A DNA stretch of 64,000 nt from NCBI RefSeq assembly GCF_002954775.1, contig NZ_PJME01000007.1, forward strand, positions 248,001 to 312,000. Reading direction: 5' to 3'. Each line of letters starts with the position of its first letter. The stretch's first letter is position 1. This DNA is from Streptomyces geranii (lineage in GTDB: Bacteria > Actinomycetota > Actinomycetes > Streptomycetales > Streptomycetaceae). The notes beneath the pieces are model-generated. The model saw nothing but the letters and a program-made list of their open reading frames with translations. It was not told the origin of the DNA and did not search any database. The position numbers were made by a program, and so were the translations under genes. This document shows, one piece after another, positions 18,943 through 27,555 of the stretch.

Positions 18943-19524
18943 GTGTCTGAGCGCCGTGGATATCTCGCCCAAGGGCCCCGCGTGGGCATACGCCCGTTCA
19001 CCTACGAGGACGGTGCCGAGTTCGTCACCCGGGTGCGCGAGAGCCGGGAACTGCACCACCCCTGGCTGGCCCCGCCGGGGAGCCCGGACGCCTATGCCTC
19101 GTACGCCGGGCGACTGATCGAGGACCCGACGAAGGCCGGGTTCCTGGTGTGCGAGAAGGGCGACCGGGGCGAGAAGGGTGGCGGGGGCGGCGACGGTGCC
19201 ATCGCCGGATTCGTCAACATCAACAACATCGTCCAGGGCGGCTTCCTGTGCGGGGCCCTCGGCTACGGTGCCTTCGCGCACGCTGCCGGGCGGGGGCTGA
19301 TGAGCGAGGGGCTCGATCTCGTCGTGCGCTACGCCTTCGGGCCGCCGCTGCGGCTGCACCGGCTGGAGATCAACGTCCAGCCAGGCAACGCGGCCTCGAT
19401 CGCCCTCGCCCGCCGCTGCGGCTTCCGCCTGGAGGGCTTCTCGCCGGACTTCCTGTACATCGCCGGGGCCTGGCGGGACCACGAGCGCTGGGCGATCACC
19501 TCCGACATGGTCAAGAAGGGCTAG
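18943..19524 (+). CDS. GNAT family acetyltransferase (RimJ/RimL-like)
   Basis: A 193-residue acetyltransferase resembling the N-terminal-alanine acetyltransferases of ribosomal proteins. It has GYGAFAHAAGRGLMSEGLDLV (acetyl-CoA loop) and NVQPGNAASIALARRCGFRLEG (C-terminal motif), both typical of RimJ/RimL. A low-complexity Gly/Lys insertion (GDRGEKGGGGGDG, about residues 70-82) sits in an early loop and is probably flexible. GTG start at 18943. The true substrate is not predictable. Confidence 0.85.
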   Translation: MSERRGYLAQGPRVGIRPFTYEDGAEFVTRVRESRELHHPWLAPPGSPDAYASYAGRLIEDPTKAGFLVCEKGDRGEKGGGGGDGAIAGFVNINNIVQGGFLCGALGYGAFAHAAGRGLMSEGLDLVVRYAFGPPLRLHRLEINVQPGNAASIALARRCGFRLEGFSPDFLYIAGAWRDHERWAITSDMVKKG

Positions 19525-19644
19525 GCCCGGCGACGTTTGGGGGTCCCGGGCAGGGGGACGCGGAAGGTTCCGTGCGGACGCCCGAGGTGGAGTTCGTACG
19601 GATGTCCGAAGGCTCTGTACGCGCGACGTCGCCGGAGGCGAGAC

Positions 19645-21009
19645 GTGAGTCGACCCCGCATCCTGATCGTCGGTGCCGGCTTCGCCGGATACCGGGCGGC
19701 CCGCACCCTGAGTCGGCTGACCCGGCAGCAGGCCGACATCACCCTGCTGAACCCGACCGACCACTTCCTGTATCTGCCCCTGCTGCCCCAGGTCGCCGTC
19801 GGCATCCTGGAACCCCGCCGTGTCACCGTCTCCCTCCCCGGCACCCTCCGCCGGGTGCGCCTGGTGCTCGGCGAGGCGGAGGCCGACGGCATCGACCTCG
19901 ACGCGCGCACCGTCCGCTACCGGGACCCCGAGGGCGGCCACGGCACCCTGGGCTACGACCGGCTCGTCCTCGCCGTCGGCAGCGTCAACAAGCTCCTGCC
20001 CGTGCCCGGCGTCGCCGAGAACGCGCACGGCTTCCGTGGCCTGCCCGAGGCGCTGTACCTGCGCGACCACGTGACCCGGCAGATCGAGTTGGCGGCCGGC
20101 GAGGACGACCCCAGGACCCGCGCCGCCCGCTGTACGTTCGTCGTGGTCGGCGCGGGCTACACCGGCACCGAAGTCGCCGCGCAGGGGCAGCTGTTCACCG
20201 ACGCCCTGGTCCGCAGGCGGCCCCTGGGCGACGGCGTACGGCCCCGCTGGCTGCTCCTCGACATCGCGTCCCGCGTCCTGCCCGAGCTGGACGAGAAGCT
20301 GTCGCACACCGCCGACCAGGTACTGCGGCAGCGGGGCGTGGACATCCGCACCGGGACCTCGGTGCGGGAGGCGACGGACGGCGGAGTCCTGCTGTCCGAC
20401 GGGGAGTTCGTCGAGTCGCGCACCCTCGTGTGGTGTGTCGGGGTGCGGCCCGATCCGCTTGTCGAGGGCATCGGACAGCCCCTGGAGCGCGGACGGCTGA
20501 TCGTCGACCCGTACCTCCAAGTGCCGGGCCACCACGAGGTGTTCGCGTGCGGGGACGCCGCCGCCGTGCCCGACCTCGACAATCCAGGGCAGTTCACCGC
20601 GATGACGGCCCAACACGCCTGGCGGCAGGGCGAGGTGGCCGCCCGCAACGTCGCCGCCTCGCTCGGCATCGGCTCCCGCCGCCCCTACCGTCACCGCGAC
20701 CTGGGCCTCGTCGTCGACCTCGGCGGGGTCAAGGCCGCCGCCAACCCGCTCGGCGTCTCCCTCTCCGGACCGCTCGCCGGTGCGGTCGCCCGCGGCTACC
20801 ACCTCGCGGCGATGCCCGGAAACCGGCTCCGCGTCGCCGCCGACTGGCTGCTGGACGCCGTACTGCCGCGCCAGGGCGTGCAGTTGGGGCTCGTACGGTC
20901 CTGGTCGGTACCGCTGGACACGGCGTCGCCCGAGCCGGCGCGGGTGCCGGAACGGCAGCCCTCGGCGCGGGCTCCGGAACAGTCCGAGGCAACGGAAGGG
21001 CAGTCGTGA
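19645..21009 (+). CDS. NAD(P)/FAD-dependent oxidoreductase (type II NADH dehydrogenase-like)
   Basis: A 454-residue flavoprotein that probably passes electrons from NADH to quinone at the membrane surface. The FAD-binding motif is ILIVGAGFAGYRAA at the N-terminus. The NADH motif is FVVVGAGYTGTEVAA near residue 164, and the second FAD motif is EVFACGDAAAVPD. This order and length fit NDH-2/FSP1-like proteins. The GTG at 19645 has GGAGG 6 bases upstream; the frame is open earlier without a better site. The last ~25 residues are a polar, Pro/Glu-rich tail. It is followed by a possible micro-ORF and the GvpL/F gene with 4-bp overlaps. Confidence 0.87.
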   Translation: MSRPRILIVGAGFAGYRAARTLSRLTRQQADITLLNPTDHFLYLPLLPQVAVGILEPRRVTVSLPGTLRRVRLVLGEAEADGIDLDARTVRYRDPEGGHGTLGYDRLVLAVGSVNKLLPVPGVAENAHGFRGLPEALYLRDHVTRQIELAAGEDDPRTRAARCTFVVVGAGYTGTEVAAQGQLFTDALVRRRPLGDGVRPRWLLLDIASRVLPELDEKLSHTADQVLRQRGVDIRTGTSVREATDGGVLLSDGEFVESRTLVWCVGVRPDPLVEGIGQPLERGRLIVDPYLQVPGHHEVFACGDAAAVPDLDNPGQFTAMTAQHAWRQGEVAARNVAASLGIGSRRPYRHRDLGLVVDLGGVKAAANPLGVSLSGPLAGAVARGYHLAAMPGNRLRVAADWLLDAVLPRQGVQLGLVRSWSVPLDTASPEPARVPERQPSARAPEQSEATEGQS

Positions 21010-21116
21010 AGACCCCCGACCCGCTGCCCAGCGCCGCCGGACTACTCACGTTCGGCGGCGGGGCGGCTGCTGGTGGAGGAAGCGATCGCACCGTGAGGAC
21101 GAGGAGACCCCCATGA
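21006..21116 (+). CDS. Possible 36-residue coupled micro-ORF
   Basis: A GTG at 21006 overlaps the oxidoreductase stop (GTGA). The frame ends in a TGA that overlaps the GvpL/F start (ATGA). The predicted peptide is Gly/Ala/Pro-rich with no recognisable domain. The double overlap is what a translationally coupled small gene would show, but a chance frame in high-GC DNA is equally possible. Confidence 0.2.
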   Translation: MKTPDPLPSAAGLLTFGGGAAAGGGSDRTVRTRRPP

Positions 21117-21715
21117 CCGGACCGCGGTACGTCTACGCCGTCTGCCGTCCCTTCGGCGCGGCCCTGCAGGCCCAGTTGAGGGGTGTCGCGGGCGCCCCGC
21201 CCAAGCTGCTGACCCATCACGGTCTCGTCGCCGTCGTCAGCGTGCTGCCGGAGCCGGACGCCGACCGGCTGACCATGACCGCCCGCGCCCACCACGCGGT
21301 GGTCGACGGGCTCACCGCCGTCACGACCCCACTGCCGCTACGACCAGGCACGGTCTTCCGGGACGACAGCGGCGTACGCGTGATGATGGAGGAACGCGAG
21401 GGCGAATTCCGGCGCGCTCTGGACCGCTTCGACGGGCGGGTGGAGTGGAGCGTGAAGGTGTATCCAGGAGAGAGCACCGAGGTGTTCGCCGGGCGATTGC
21501 ACCGGGCTCTTTCCCGGCAGGCCGAGGACCACCGGCTGTACGCGTCCCCGAATGCCCTCGAAGCGTCCTATCTCGTGCCGCGCGAGGATTCCGAACAATT
21601 CGTGGAACTGGTCGACCGGACGAACGGTGACGGCGGCGGAACGAGGGCCGAACTCACCGGCCCCTGGGCCGTCTACTCCTTCTTCGGTGGCACGGGACGC
21701 GGCCCGGGGTCCTGA
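21113..21715 (+). CDS. GvpL/GvpF family gas-vesicle-type protein (orphan)
   Basis: A 200-residue protein of the GvpL/GvpF family, which are minor or assembly proteins of gas vesicles in haloarchaea and cyanobacteria. It opens with YVYAVCRPF (family N-terminus). It also contains LLTHHGLVAVVSVLPEPD, the 'H-A-x-V-x-x-L' helix, PLPLRPGTVFRDD and VKVYPGES, and ends with TGPWAVYSFF, matching the family's final 'GPWPPYSF' signature. ATG at 21113 has GAGGAG upstream. No GvpA, GvpN or other vesicle gene is in the window, so a vesicle function is unlikely here. The stop codon lies in the terminator stem. Confidence 0.82.
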   Translation: MTGPRYVYAVCRPFGAALQAQLRGVAGAPPKLLTHHGLVAVVSVLPEPDADRLTMTARAHHAVVDGLTAVTTPLPLRPGTVFRDDSGVRVMMEEREGEFRRALDRFDGRVEWSVKVYPGESTEVFAGRLHRALSRQAEDHRLYASPNALEASYLVPREDSEQFVELVDRTNGDGGGTRAELTGPWAVYSFFGGTGRGPGS

Positions 21716-21733
21716 ATCAGGACCCCGGGCCGC
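21699..21733. terminator. Bidirectional terminator, 17-bp perfect inverted repeat
   Basis: Arms 21699-21715 and 21717-21733 are perfectly complementary (core GGCCCGGGGTCC). The left arm includes the GvpL/F stop codon. The hairpin lies between convergent genes and should stop both transcripts without a U-tract, as is common in Streptomyces. Confidence 0.85.
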
Positions 21734-21747
21734 TCTGAACCGTGCGG

Positions 21748-21918
21748 CTACCAGCGGTACCAGCGGCCCCTCGCACCACCCGCGCTCGTGCCTCGCACCA
21801 GGAATCCCAGCAGCCAGACGACAAGGACGATCAGTGCGATCCACCAGAGTATCTTCACCGCGAATCCGGCACCGAAGAGAATCAGGGCCAGCAGCAGTAC
21901 GAGCAGAATGGGAACCAT
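21748..21918 (-). CDS. Small hydrophobic membrane protein
   Basis: A 56-residue protein, nearly all transmembrane. Residues 3-20 and about 24-42 form two helices (VPILLVLLLALILFGAGFA and WWIALIVLVVWLLGFLV), followed by a short basic tail with RGRWYRW. It matches the family of short 'hydrophobic proteins' common in Streptomyces and Bacillus, often stress-induced. The ATG at 21918 has AGGAGG 6 bases upstream; the longer frame starting at 21957 is therefore rejected. Its function is unknown. Confidence 0.75.
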   Translation of the reverse strand: MVPILLVLLLALILFGAGFAVKILWWIALIVLVVWLLGFLVRGTSAGGARGRWYRW

Positions 21919-21979
21919 AGTGTGAACCTCCTGCACACCGGGTTTCCAGAAATCCACGGCTCAGACATCTTCGAGTGAA

Positions 21980-22819
21980 TCAGTTGGGATTTCGGCAGAG
22001 AATCTCGCCGTGCGGCACGGTGAACCAGGCGTCTTCCCGCCGCCCCCATTCCCGCCACGCCTCCGACACCGCCCGCAGCTGCTCGGCGGTCGCCAGCCCG
22101 CCCTCGGTGGCCCGGTCCGCGTACGCCGACGCGAGCGTCCGGTCCGCCCACAGGCCGCTCCACCAGGCGATCTCACCGGCGTCCGCGAATGTCCACGTAC
22201 TGGACGTCGCGGTGATGTCCGTGAGACCGGCCGCCAGCGCCCAGGACTTCAGCCGGCGCCCCGCGTCCGGCTCGCCCCCGTTGGCGCGGGCCACCCGCCG
22301 GTACAGGTCCAGCCAGTCGTCCATGCCCTGCGACGCCGGATACCAGGCCATGGCCAGATAGTCCGAATCGCGGACGGCGATGTACCCGCCCGGCTTGGTG
22401 ACCCGGCGCATCTCGCGCAGCGCCCGCACCGGGTCGCCCACGTGCTGGAGCACCTGATGGGCGTGGACCACGCAGAACGTGTCGTCCGGGAAGTCCAGCG
22501 CGTGGATGTCCGCGACCGCGAACTCCACGTTCCCGAGCCCCCGTTCGGCCGCCGTGGCCCTGGCCTGGTCCAGTACGCCCGGCGCCAGGTCCACACCGGT
22601 GACCTGCCCGTCGGGGACCAGCGTGGCCAGGTCGGCGGTGATCGTGCCCGGACCGCAGCCGATGTCCAGGATCCGCATGTGCGGCTTCAGCGAGTCGAGG
22701 AGGTACGCGGCCGAGTTGGCGGCGGTGCGCCAGGTGTGCGAGCGGAGCACGGACTCGTGGTGCCCGTGCGTGTAGACGGCGGTCTCCTGCGGCTGCGGCT
22801 CCGACTGCGGCTTGGACAT
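21980..22819 (-). CDS. Class I SAM-dependent methyltransferase (UbiE/UbiG-like)
   Basis: A 279-residue small-molecule methyltransferase. The SAM motif I is ILDIGCGPGTITADL, the strand-2 acid is in VTGVDLAPGVLDQA, and motif II/III are HALDFPDDTFCVVHAHQVLQ and VTKPGGYIAVRD. This is the Methyltransf_11/25 pattern. ATG at 22819 follows AAGGGG. The acceptor is not predictable. It is a single gene between the hydrophobic protein and the PAP2-kinase gene, all on the minus strand. Confidence 0.87.
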   Translation of the reverse strand: MSKPQSEPQPQETAVYTHGHHESVLRSHTWRTAANSAAYLLDSLKPHMRILDIGCGPGTITADLATLVPDGQVTGVDLAPGVLDQARATAAERGLGNVEFAVADIHALDFPDDTFCVVHAHQVLQHVGDPVRALREMRRVTKPGGYIAVRDSDYLAMAWYPASQGMDDWLDLYRRVARANGGEPDAGRRLKSWALAAGLTDITATSSTWTFADAGEIAWWSGLWADRTLASAYADRATEGGLATAEQLRAVSEAWREWGRREDAWFTVPHGEILCRNPN

Positions 22820-22948
22820 GCCCGTGCCCCTTCTCGTCTGCTGCCTCGTCTTCTCGGCTCGTTCCCCCTCACCGTACGCAGCCGTGCCGAATAATGAGAC
22901 CCGCATCTTGGGATATGGACAGCGGTGCTGTGTGACCGCCGGTCGCGG

Positions 22949-24442
22949 TCAGCTCCGGTCGAGCGGGCGGTAGACCGTCAGCGCCTCCGGGAGCTTTTCG
23001 AGCGTCACCCCGCCCGTCACCTCCGTGACCTCGCCGTCGTACGCGAGGAGCGTGCCCGGCGACACGTCGTCCACGTGCAGACGCTGGACGAGGACGCCCG
23101 CGTGGGCGGGGGACCGGGTCAGCGGTCCGGCGAGGGCCGCCGCGAGGAGGCGCAGCGCGGGGCCCCGGCCGCCGTGCACCACCCGTACGTCGAGCCGTCC
23201 GTCCGCCAGGTCGAGGCGGCGGGCCGGTACGAGGCCCAGCCGGTGGTAGGTGCCGTTGCCCGCGAAGAGCAGCCACAACGGGTGGGTACCGCCGCCGAGT
23301 CGGGCCTGCAGTGGATGGTGGTCGGCGCGCAGGACGCGGGCCGCCGCGACCACTCCGGCGGGCCAGCCGCCGATCCGGTCGGACCAGCGCTCCCGCTCCC
23401 GCACCAGTTCCGGATACACGCCCAGACTGCAGGTGTTGAGGAAGACGCCCTCCAACTCCCCGGACCTGAACCGGCCCACGTCCACCCGCACCGCCTCGCC
23501 CTGCCGCACCGCCCGCCCGACGTCCCGGGCGTCCTCGACCCCGAGGTCGAGCGCGAAGTGGTTGAGCGTGCCGCCGGGCAGCACGGCGAGCGGCCTGCCG
23601 TGCCGCAGGGCGATCTCGGCGGCCGTGTTCACGGTGCCGTCGCCGCCGCACACCCCGAGCACCTGGCAGCGGCCCGCCGCCTTCTCCAGCTCGTCCCGTA
23701 CGTCCTGCGGTGCGCACTCCACGATCTCCGCCAGCGGCAGTACGTTGGCCAGCGCGCGGGCCCGGTCCGCGGTGGCCGCAGCCGTGTTCGCCACCAGGAC
23801 CAGCCCCTCGCCGTCGGGCAGTGCCGGGGCCGTCGCGTGCGGCGGGCCGGCGGGTGCGGACCGGTCGCGGGTCGGCACGAGCGCTCGTACGGCGAAGGCG
23901 GCGCCCGCGCCCAGGACCGCGCCCGCGAGGACGTCACTGGGGAAGTGGACGCCCGTGTAGACCCGGGACATCGCCACCGAGAAGGCGACCGGCGCCACCA
24001 CCGCCCCGAGCCCCCGGGACTCCAGGGCGACCCCGGTCGCGAAGGCAGCCGCCGACGCAGAGTGACCGGACGGGAACGATGTGGTGATCGGCTGCCGCTT
24101 CAGCTGCCTGACCAGCGGTACGGGGTCCAGCGTGGGGCGCGGGCGGCGTACCGAGCGCTTGCCGACCGTGTTGATCGTCGCCGAGGCCACCGCGAGGGAG
24201 GCGAGGCCCCGGACGGCGGCCCGGCGGGCCCTGGGGCTCCCGGTGACCGCCAGGGCCGCCGCCGTCGCCATCCACAGGACGCCGTGGTTCGCGCTGCGGC
24301 TCAGCCTCGGCAGTACGCGTTCGGCCCCCGGCCAGTCGCGGGTGGCGGCCGTCTCGAACAGCCGGAGGTCCAGCTTCAGCAGTTGCTCGCGCAGGGCGTG
24401 GCGGCCGGGCAGTGGGACGGTGAGGTCGATGTCTGCGGTCAT
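22949..24442 (-). CDS. Bifunctional PAP2 phosphatase / diacylglycerol-kinase-like lipid kinase
   Basis: A 497-residue fusion. The N-terminal half is a membrane PAP2 phosphatase with motifs KRSVRRPRP, PSGHS and SRVYTGVHFPSD. The C-terminal half is a lipid/sphingosine-kinase catalytic domain with GGDGTVNTAAE (ATP site) and LPGGTLNHFALDL. Together they could interconvert phosphatidic-acid-like and diacylglycerol-like lipids at the membrane. This domain pairing recurs in actinobacteria. ATG at 24442 is chosen because the frame is continuous from MTADIDL; the far longer open frame upstream is antisense shadow. Confidence 0.9.
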   Translation of the reverse strand: MTADIDLTVPLPGRHALREQLLKLDLRLFETAATRDWPGAERVLPRLSRSANHGVLWMATAAALAVTGSPRARRAAVRGLASLAVASATINTVGKRSVRRPRPTLDPVPLVRQLKRQPITTSFPSGHSASAAAFATGVALESRGLGAVVAPVAFSVAMSRVYTGVHFPSDVLAGAVLGAGAAFAVRALVPTRDRSAPAGPPHATAPALPDGEGLVLVANTAAATADRARALANVLPLAEIVECAPQDVRDELEKAAGRCQVLGVCGGDGTVNTAAEIALRHGRPLAVLPGGTLNHFALDLGVEDARDVGRAVRQGEAVRVDVGRFRSGELEGVFLNTCSLGVYPELVRERERWSDRIGGWPAGVVAAARVLRADHHPLQARLGGGTHPLWLLFAGNGTYHRLGLVPARRLDLADGRLDVRVVHGGRGPALRLLAAALAGPLTRSPAHAGVLVQRLHVDDVSPGTLLAYDGEVTEVTGGVTLEKLPEALTVYRPLDRS

Positions 24443-24547
24443 GACGCTCTGGGTACCCTGAAGTGAGCCCTTTTGTCTTGTCGAGCGCGCGGGTTGTGCG
24501 TGTTGTGGGGCTTGTCGCAAGTGTCGTAGGGCGAGAGGAAAAACCGT

Positions 24548-25201
24548 ATGCGTCTGCTTCTCATCCGGCACGGTCAGACCCCGTCGAACGTGTTGTTTCT
24601 GCTGGACACCGCGGTTCCGGGGGCCGGACTGACCGAGCTGGGGGAGCGGCAGGCCGCCGCCCTGCCGGAGGCGCTCGCGGACGAGGACATCGGCGCGTTG
24701 TACGCGTCCACGCTGATCCGTACGCAGCTGACGGCCGCGCCGCTGGCCGGGGCGCGTGGCCTCGATGTGCTGGTGCGGGACGGGATCCGGGAGGTGGCCG
24801 CGGGGGACCTGGAGATGCGGGGGGACGCCGAGGCGGCGGATGTGTATATGACCACCGTGTTCGCCTGGGCGGGCGGTGAGACCTCGCTGCGCATGCCGGG
24901 CGGGGAGAACGGTGTGGAGGCGCTCGGGCGGTTCGACTCGGTGGTGGCGGAGGCGGCGGAGAGCGGGGTCGGGACCGTTGCCATGGTCAGTCATGGTGCC
25001 GCTATCCGGATGTGGGCGGCGGCGCGGGCGGACAACGTCGATGTGGCCTTCGCCGCGGAGCATCGGCTCGACAACACGGGGGTTGTCGTGCTGGAGGGGT
25101 CGCCGGGGGATGGGTGGAAGGCGGTTTCCTGGGCGGGGGCCGTTGTCGCCGCGGACGCGGAGAGCGGGCCTGCTGGGGAGTCGTTCGGCTCCGCCGGGTA
25201 G
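24548..25201 (+). CDS. Histidine phosphatase family protein (phosphoglycerate mutase-like)
   Basis: A 217-residue phosphatase using a phosphohistidine intermediate. LLLIRHGQTPSN has the nucleophile His8 between Arg7 and Gly9. A second catalytic region is VAMVSHGAAIR with the later His. The loop STLIRTQLTAAPLA gives the phosphate-pocket Arg. A small-molecule phosphatase is more likely than a mutase because the protein is short. ATG at 24548 follows GAGAGGA. It diverges from the PAP2-kinase gene by 105 bp. Confidence 0.88.
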   Translation: MRLLLIRHGQTPSNVLFLLDTAVPGAGLTELGERQAAALPEALADEDIGALYASTLIRTQLTAAPLAGARGLDVLVRDGIREVAAGDLEMRGDAEAADVYMTTVFAWAGGETSLRMPGGENGVEALGRFDSVVAEAAESGVGTVAMVSHGAAIRMWAAARADNVDVAFAAEHRLDNTGVVVLEGSPGDGWKAVSWAGAVVAADAESGPAGESFGSAG

Positions 25202-25372
25202 GCGGTTGTTCGGCTGCCGGCCGGTGGGGGCCGGTCGCGCCCATGCGGCGGAGCCGCACATCGATACAGCCCCGCGCCCCTTTGGGGCGCGTCTTCGGGG
25301 CCGTCGGTTCCAGGGCGGCCGTCGGTTTATGGGTTTGCCGGGGGGCGTCGTCGGGACGCAGAATGCGGCCTC
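25202..25372. repeat. Streptomyces-type intergenic element, copy 1 (terminator-like)
   Basis: Between the phosphatase and the ABC-F gene lies a copy of an element seen twice more in this window (40648-40697 and 58560-58605). The shared core reads GGTCGCGC, then CCCCGCGCCCC. Here it ends in the hairpin GCGCCCC-TTT-GGGGCGC (25274-25290). It probably acts as a terminator for the upstream gene. Confidence 0.55.
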
Positions 25373-26992
25373 ATGGGACATCTCGAAGCAGCGCACCTTG
25401 AGTACTACCTTCCCGACGGGAGGGCGCTGCTCGGCGATGTGTCGTTCCGCGTCGGCGAAGGGGCCGTCGTGGCCCTCGTGGGGCCCAACGGGGCCGGGAA
25501 GACGACCCTGCTGCGGCTGATCTCCGGCGAGCTGAAACCGCACGGCGGGACCGTCAACGTGAGCGGTGGGCTCGGGGTGATGCGCCAGTTCGTGGGGTCC
25601 GTACGGGACGAGACGACCGTACGGGACCTGCTGGTGTCGGTCGCCACGCCCCGTATCCAGGAGGCCGCCAAGGCCGTCGACGTGGCCGAGCACGGCATGC
25701 TCACCGTCGACGACGAGGCGGCCCAGCTGCAGTACGCGCAGGCGCTGTCCGACTGGGCCGAGGCGCGCGGGTACGAGGCCGAGACCCTGTGGGACATGTG
25801 CACGACGGCCGCGCTCGGGGTGCCGTACGAGAAGGCCCAGTGGCGGCAGGTGCGGACGCTGTCCGGCGGTGAGCAGAAGCGGCTCGTGCTGGAGGCGCTG
25901 CTGCGGGGCACCGACGAGGTGCTGCTGCTCGACGAGCCCGACAACTACCTCGACGTACCCGGCAAGCGATGGCTGGAGGAGCGGCTCGCGGAGACGCGGA
26001 AGACCGTGCTCTTCGTGTCCCACGACCGGGAGTTGCTCTCCCGGTCGGCGGAGAAGATCGTGTCCGTGGAGCCTGGGCCCGCCGGTGCGGACGCCTGGGT
26101 GCACGGCGCCGGGTTCGCCACCTATCACGAGGCGCGGCGTGAACGGTTCGCGCGCTTCGAGGAGTTGAGGCGGCGCTGGGACGAGAAGCACGCCCAGCTG
26201 AAGAAGCTGGTGCTGAACCTCCGTCAGGCGGCCTCCATCAGCCATGAGTTGGCGTCCCGCTACCAGGCCGCGCAGACCAGACTGCGGAAGTTCGAGGAGG
26301 CGGGACCGCCGCCCGAGCCGCCGCGCGAGCAGGACATCACCATGCGACTCAAGGGCGGCCGGACCGGAGTAAGGTCCGTCACCTGCAAGGGACTTGAGCT
26401 GACCGGGCTGATGAAGCCCTTCGATCTCGAAGTCTTCTACGGGGAGCGGGTCGCCGTCCTCGGGTCCAACGGCTCGGGCAAGTCGCACTTCCTGCGGCTG
26501 CTCGCCGGGGACACCGTGAACCACACCGGCGAGTGGAAGCTCGGCGCGCGGGTCGTGCCCGGGCACTTCGCCCAGACGCACGCCCACCCCGAGCTGGAGG
26601 GCCGTACGCTCCTCGACATCCTGTGGACCGAGCACGCGCAGGACCGCGGCGCGGCCAGCTCCCGGCTGCGCCGCTACGAGTTGACCGCGCAGGCCGAACA
26701 GCGCTTCGAGCGGCTCTCCGGGGGCCAGCAGGCCCGCTTCCAGATCCTGCTCCTGGAACTGGAGGGCGTCACCGCGCTGCTGCTGGACGAGCCGACGGAC
26801 AACCTCGACCTGGAGTCCGCCGAGGCACTCCAGGAGGGTCTTGAGGCCTTCGAGGGCACGGTCCTCGCCGTCACGCACGACCGTTGGTTCGCTCGTTCGT
26901 TCGACCGCTATCTGGTCTTCGGCAGCGACGGGCGGGTCCGGGAGACCCCGGAGCCGGTGTGGGACGAGCGGCGGGTGGAGCGGGCCCGGTAG
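25373..26992 (+). CDS. ABC-F family ATPase
   Basis: A 539-residue soluble protein with two ABC domains and no membrane part, of the ABC-F class that acts on ribosomes (translation factors or antibiotic resistance). Domain 1 has Walker A GPNGAGKTT, signature LSGGEQKR and Walker B VLLLDEPDNYLD. Domain 2 has GSNGSGKSH, LSGGQQAR and LLLDEPTDNLD. The charged linker between them (about residues 240-320) is the ribosome-contacting P-site-tRNA interaction region. A known resistance role cannot be shown from sequence. ATG at 25373 has no clear ribosome site. Confidence 0.88.
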   Translation: MGHLEAAHLEYYLPDGRALLGDVSFRVGEGAVVALVGPNGAGKTTLLRLISGELKPHGGTVNVSGGLGVMRQFVGSVRDETTVRDLLVSVATPRIQEAAKAVDVAEHGMLTVDDEAAQLQYAQALSDWAEARGYEAETLWDMCTTAALGVPYEKAQWRQVRTLSGGEQKRLVLEALLRGTDEVLLLDEPDNYLDVPGKRWLEERLAETRKTVLFVSHDRELLSRSAEKIVSVEPGPAGADAWVHGAGFATYHEARRERFARFEELRRRWDEKHAQLKKLVLNLRQAASISHELASRYQAAQTRLRKFEEAGPPPEPPREQDITMRLKGGRTGVRSVTCKGLELTGLMKPFDLEVFYGERVAVLGSNGSGKSHFLRLLAGDTVNHTGEWKLGARVVPGHFAQTHAHPELEGRTLLDILWTEHAQDRGAASSRLRRYELTAQAEQRFERLSGGQQARFQILLLELEGVTALLLDEPTDNLDLESAEALQEGLEAFEGTVLAVTHDRWFARSFDRYLVFGSDGRVRETPEPVWDERRVERAR

Positions 26993-27058
26993 TACGCGAG
27001 GCCCGGACGCCCGGTTCTCCGTACAGTGGAAGGACGCCACGACGAGCGGGGTGTCACC

Positions 27059-27304
27059 ATGACCGGAGTCGACCCGAGCCGGCTGGACGACCAGCAGCTG
27101 ATGCGCGAGCTGGAGACGATCCACCGCACGCGCCACGACACGCTCCTGCACGGCTCGAACGACGCCCTGCGCACCCACAACGCGCGCATGGCGCAGCTGG
27201 AGGGCGAGTATCTGCGCCGCCATCCGCGCAGGCCCGTCGCCGGGGGCCGCACCCGCCAGGGCGCGCGGGACCGGAACCGCGACCGGGACCGCGCGCAGGC
27301 CTGA
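27059..27304 (+). CDS. Small conserved actinobacterial protein (DUF6158-like)
   Basis: An 81-residue basic, largely helical protein with DDQQLMRELETIHRTRHDTLLHGSNDALRTHN and a basic Arg-rich tail (about the last 25 residues). The N-terminal part matches, from memory, the short DUF6158 proteins of Streptomyces. The role is unknown; the tail could bind nucleic acid. ATG at 27059 is in a weak ribosome-site context. It precedes the sigma factor gene by 251 bp, and I see no further gene in that gap. Confidence 0.65.
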   Translation: MTGVDPSRLDDQQLMRELETIHRTRHDTLLHGSNDALRTHNARMAQLEGEYLRRHPRRPVAGGRTRQGARDRNRDRDRAQA

Positions 27305-27555
27305 CCGGGCCGCCGCGCGGTTCGCCCGGGCCCGAGCAGGCCCTGGACCCGGGGAACCGGTGCCGTCACGAGCGTCGTGCTCGAAGCCTGTTTGGCACGC
27401 GAAGGGCGGGGCAGGCGCAGCATCAGTGCTTCGGACAGGAGGCACGTCCGTGGGAGCGGTGTACCACCCGCCCCGGACGCGTCCGTCCAGGCTGGACACG
27501 CTCTCCCACGGTGACCGTCCACCGCAGAAGCACTCCCAGGGAGTTGTGACGCATC

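Noticed and set aside
19537..19644. Longer N-terminus for the NDH-2-like gene
   Set aside because: The FAD motif starts right after the GTG at 19645, which has a GGAGG site; the extension has no conserved character.
21113..21715. Gas vesicle cluster
   Set aside because: Only GvpL/F is present; GvpA and the other essential genes are absent from the window.
22949..27499. A 1516-codon open frame on the minus strand
   Set aside because: Only its last third (22949-24442) is real (PAP2-kinase). The rest is antisense to the phosphatase and ABC-F genes, and the real start has a clear N-terminus at 24442.
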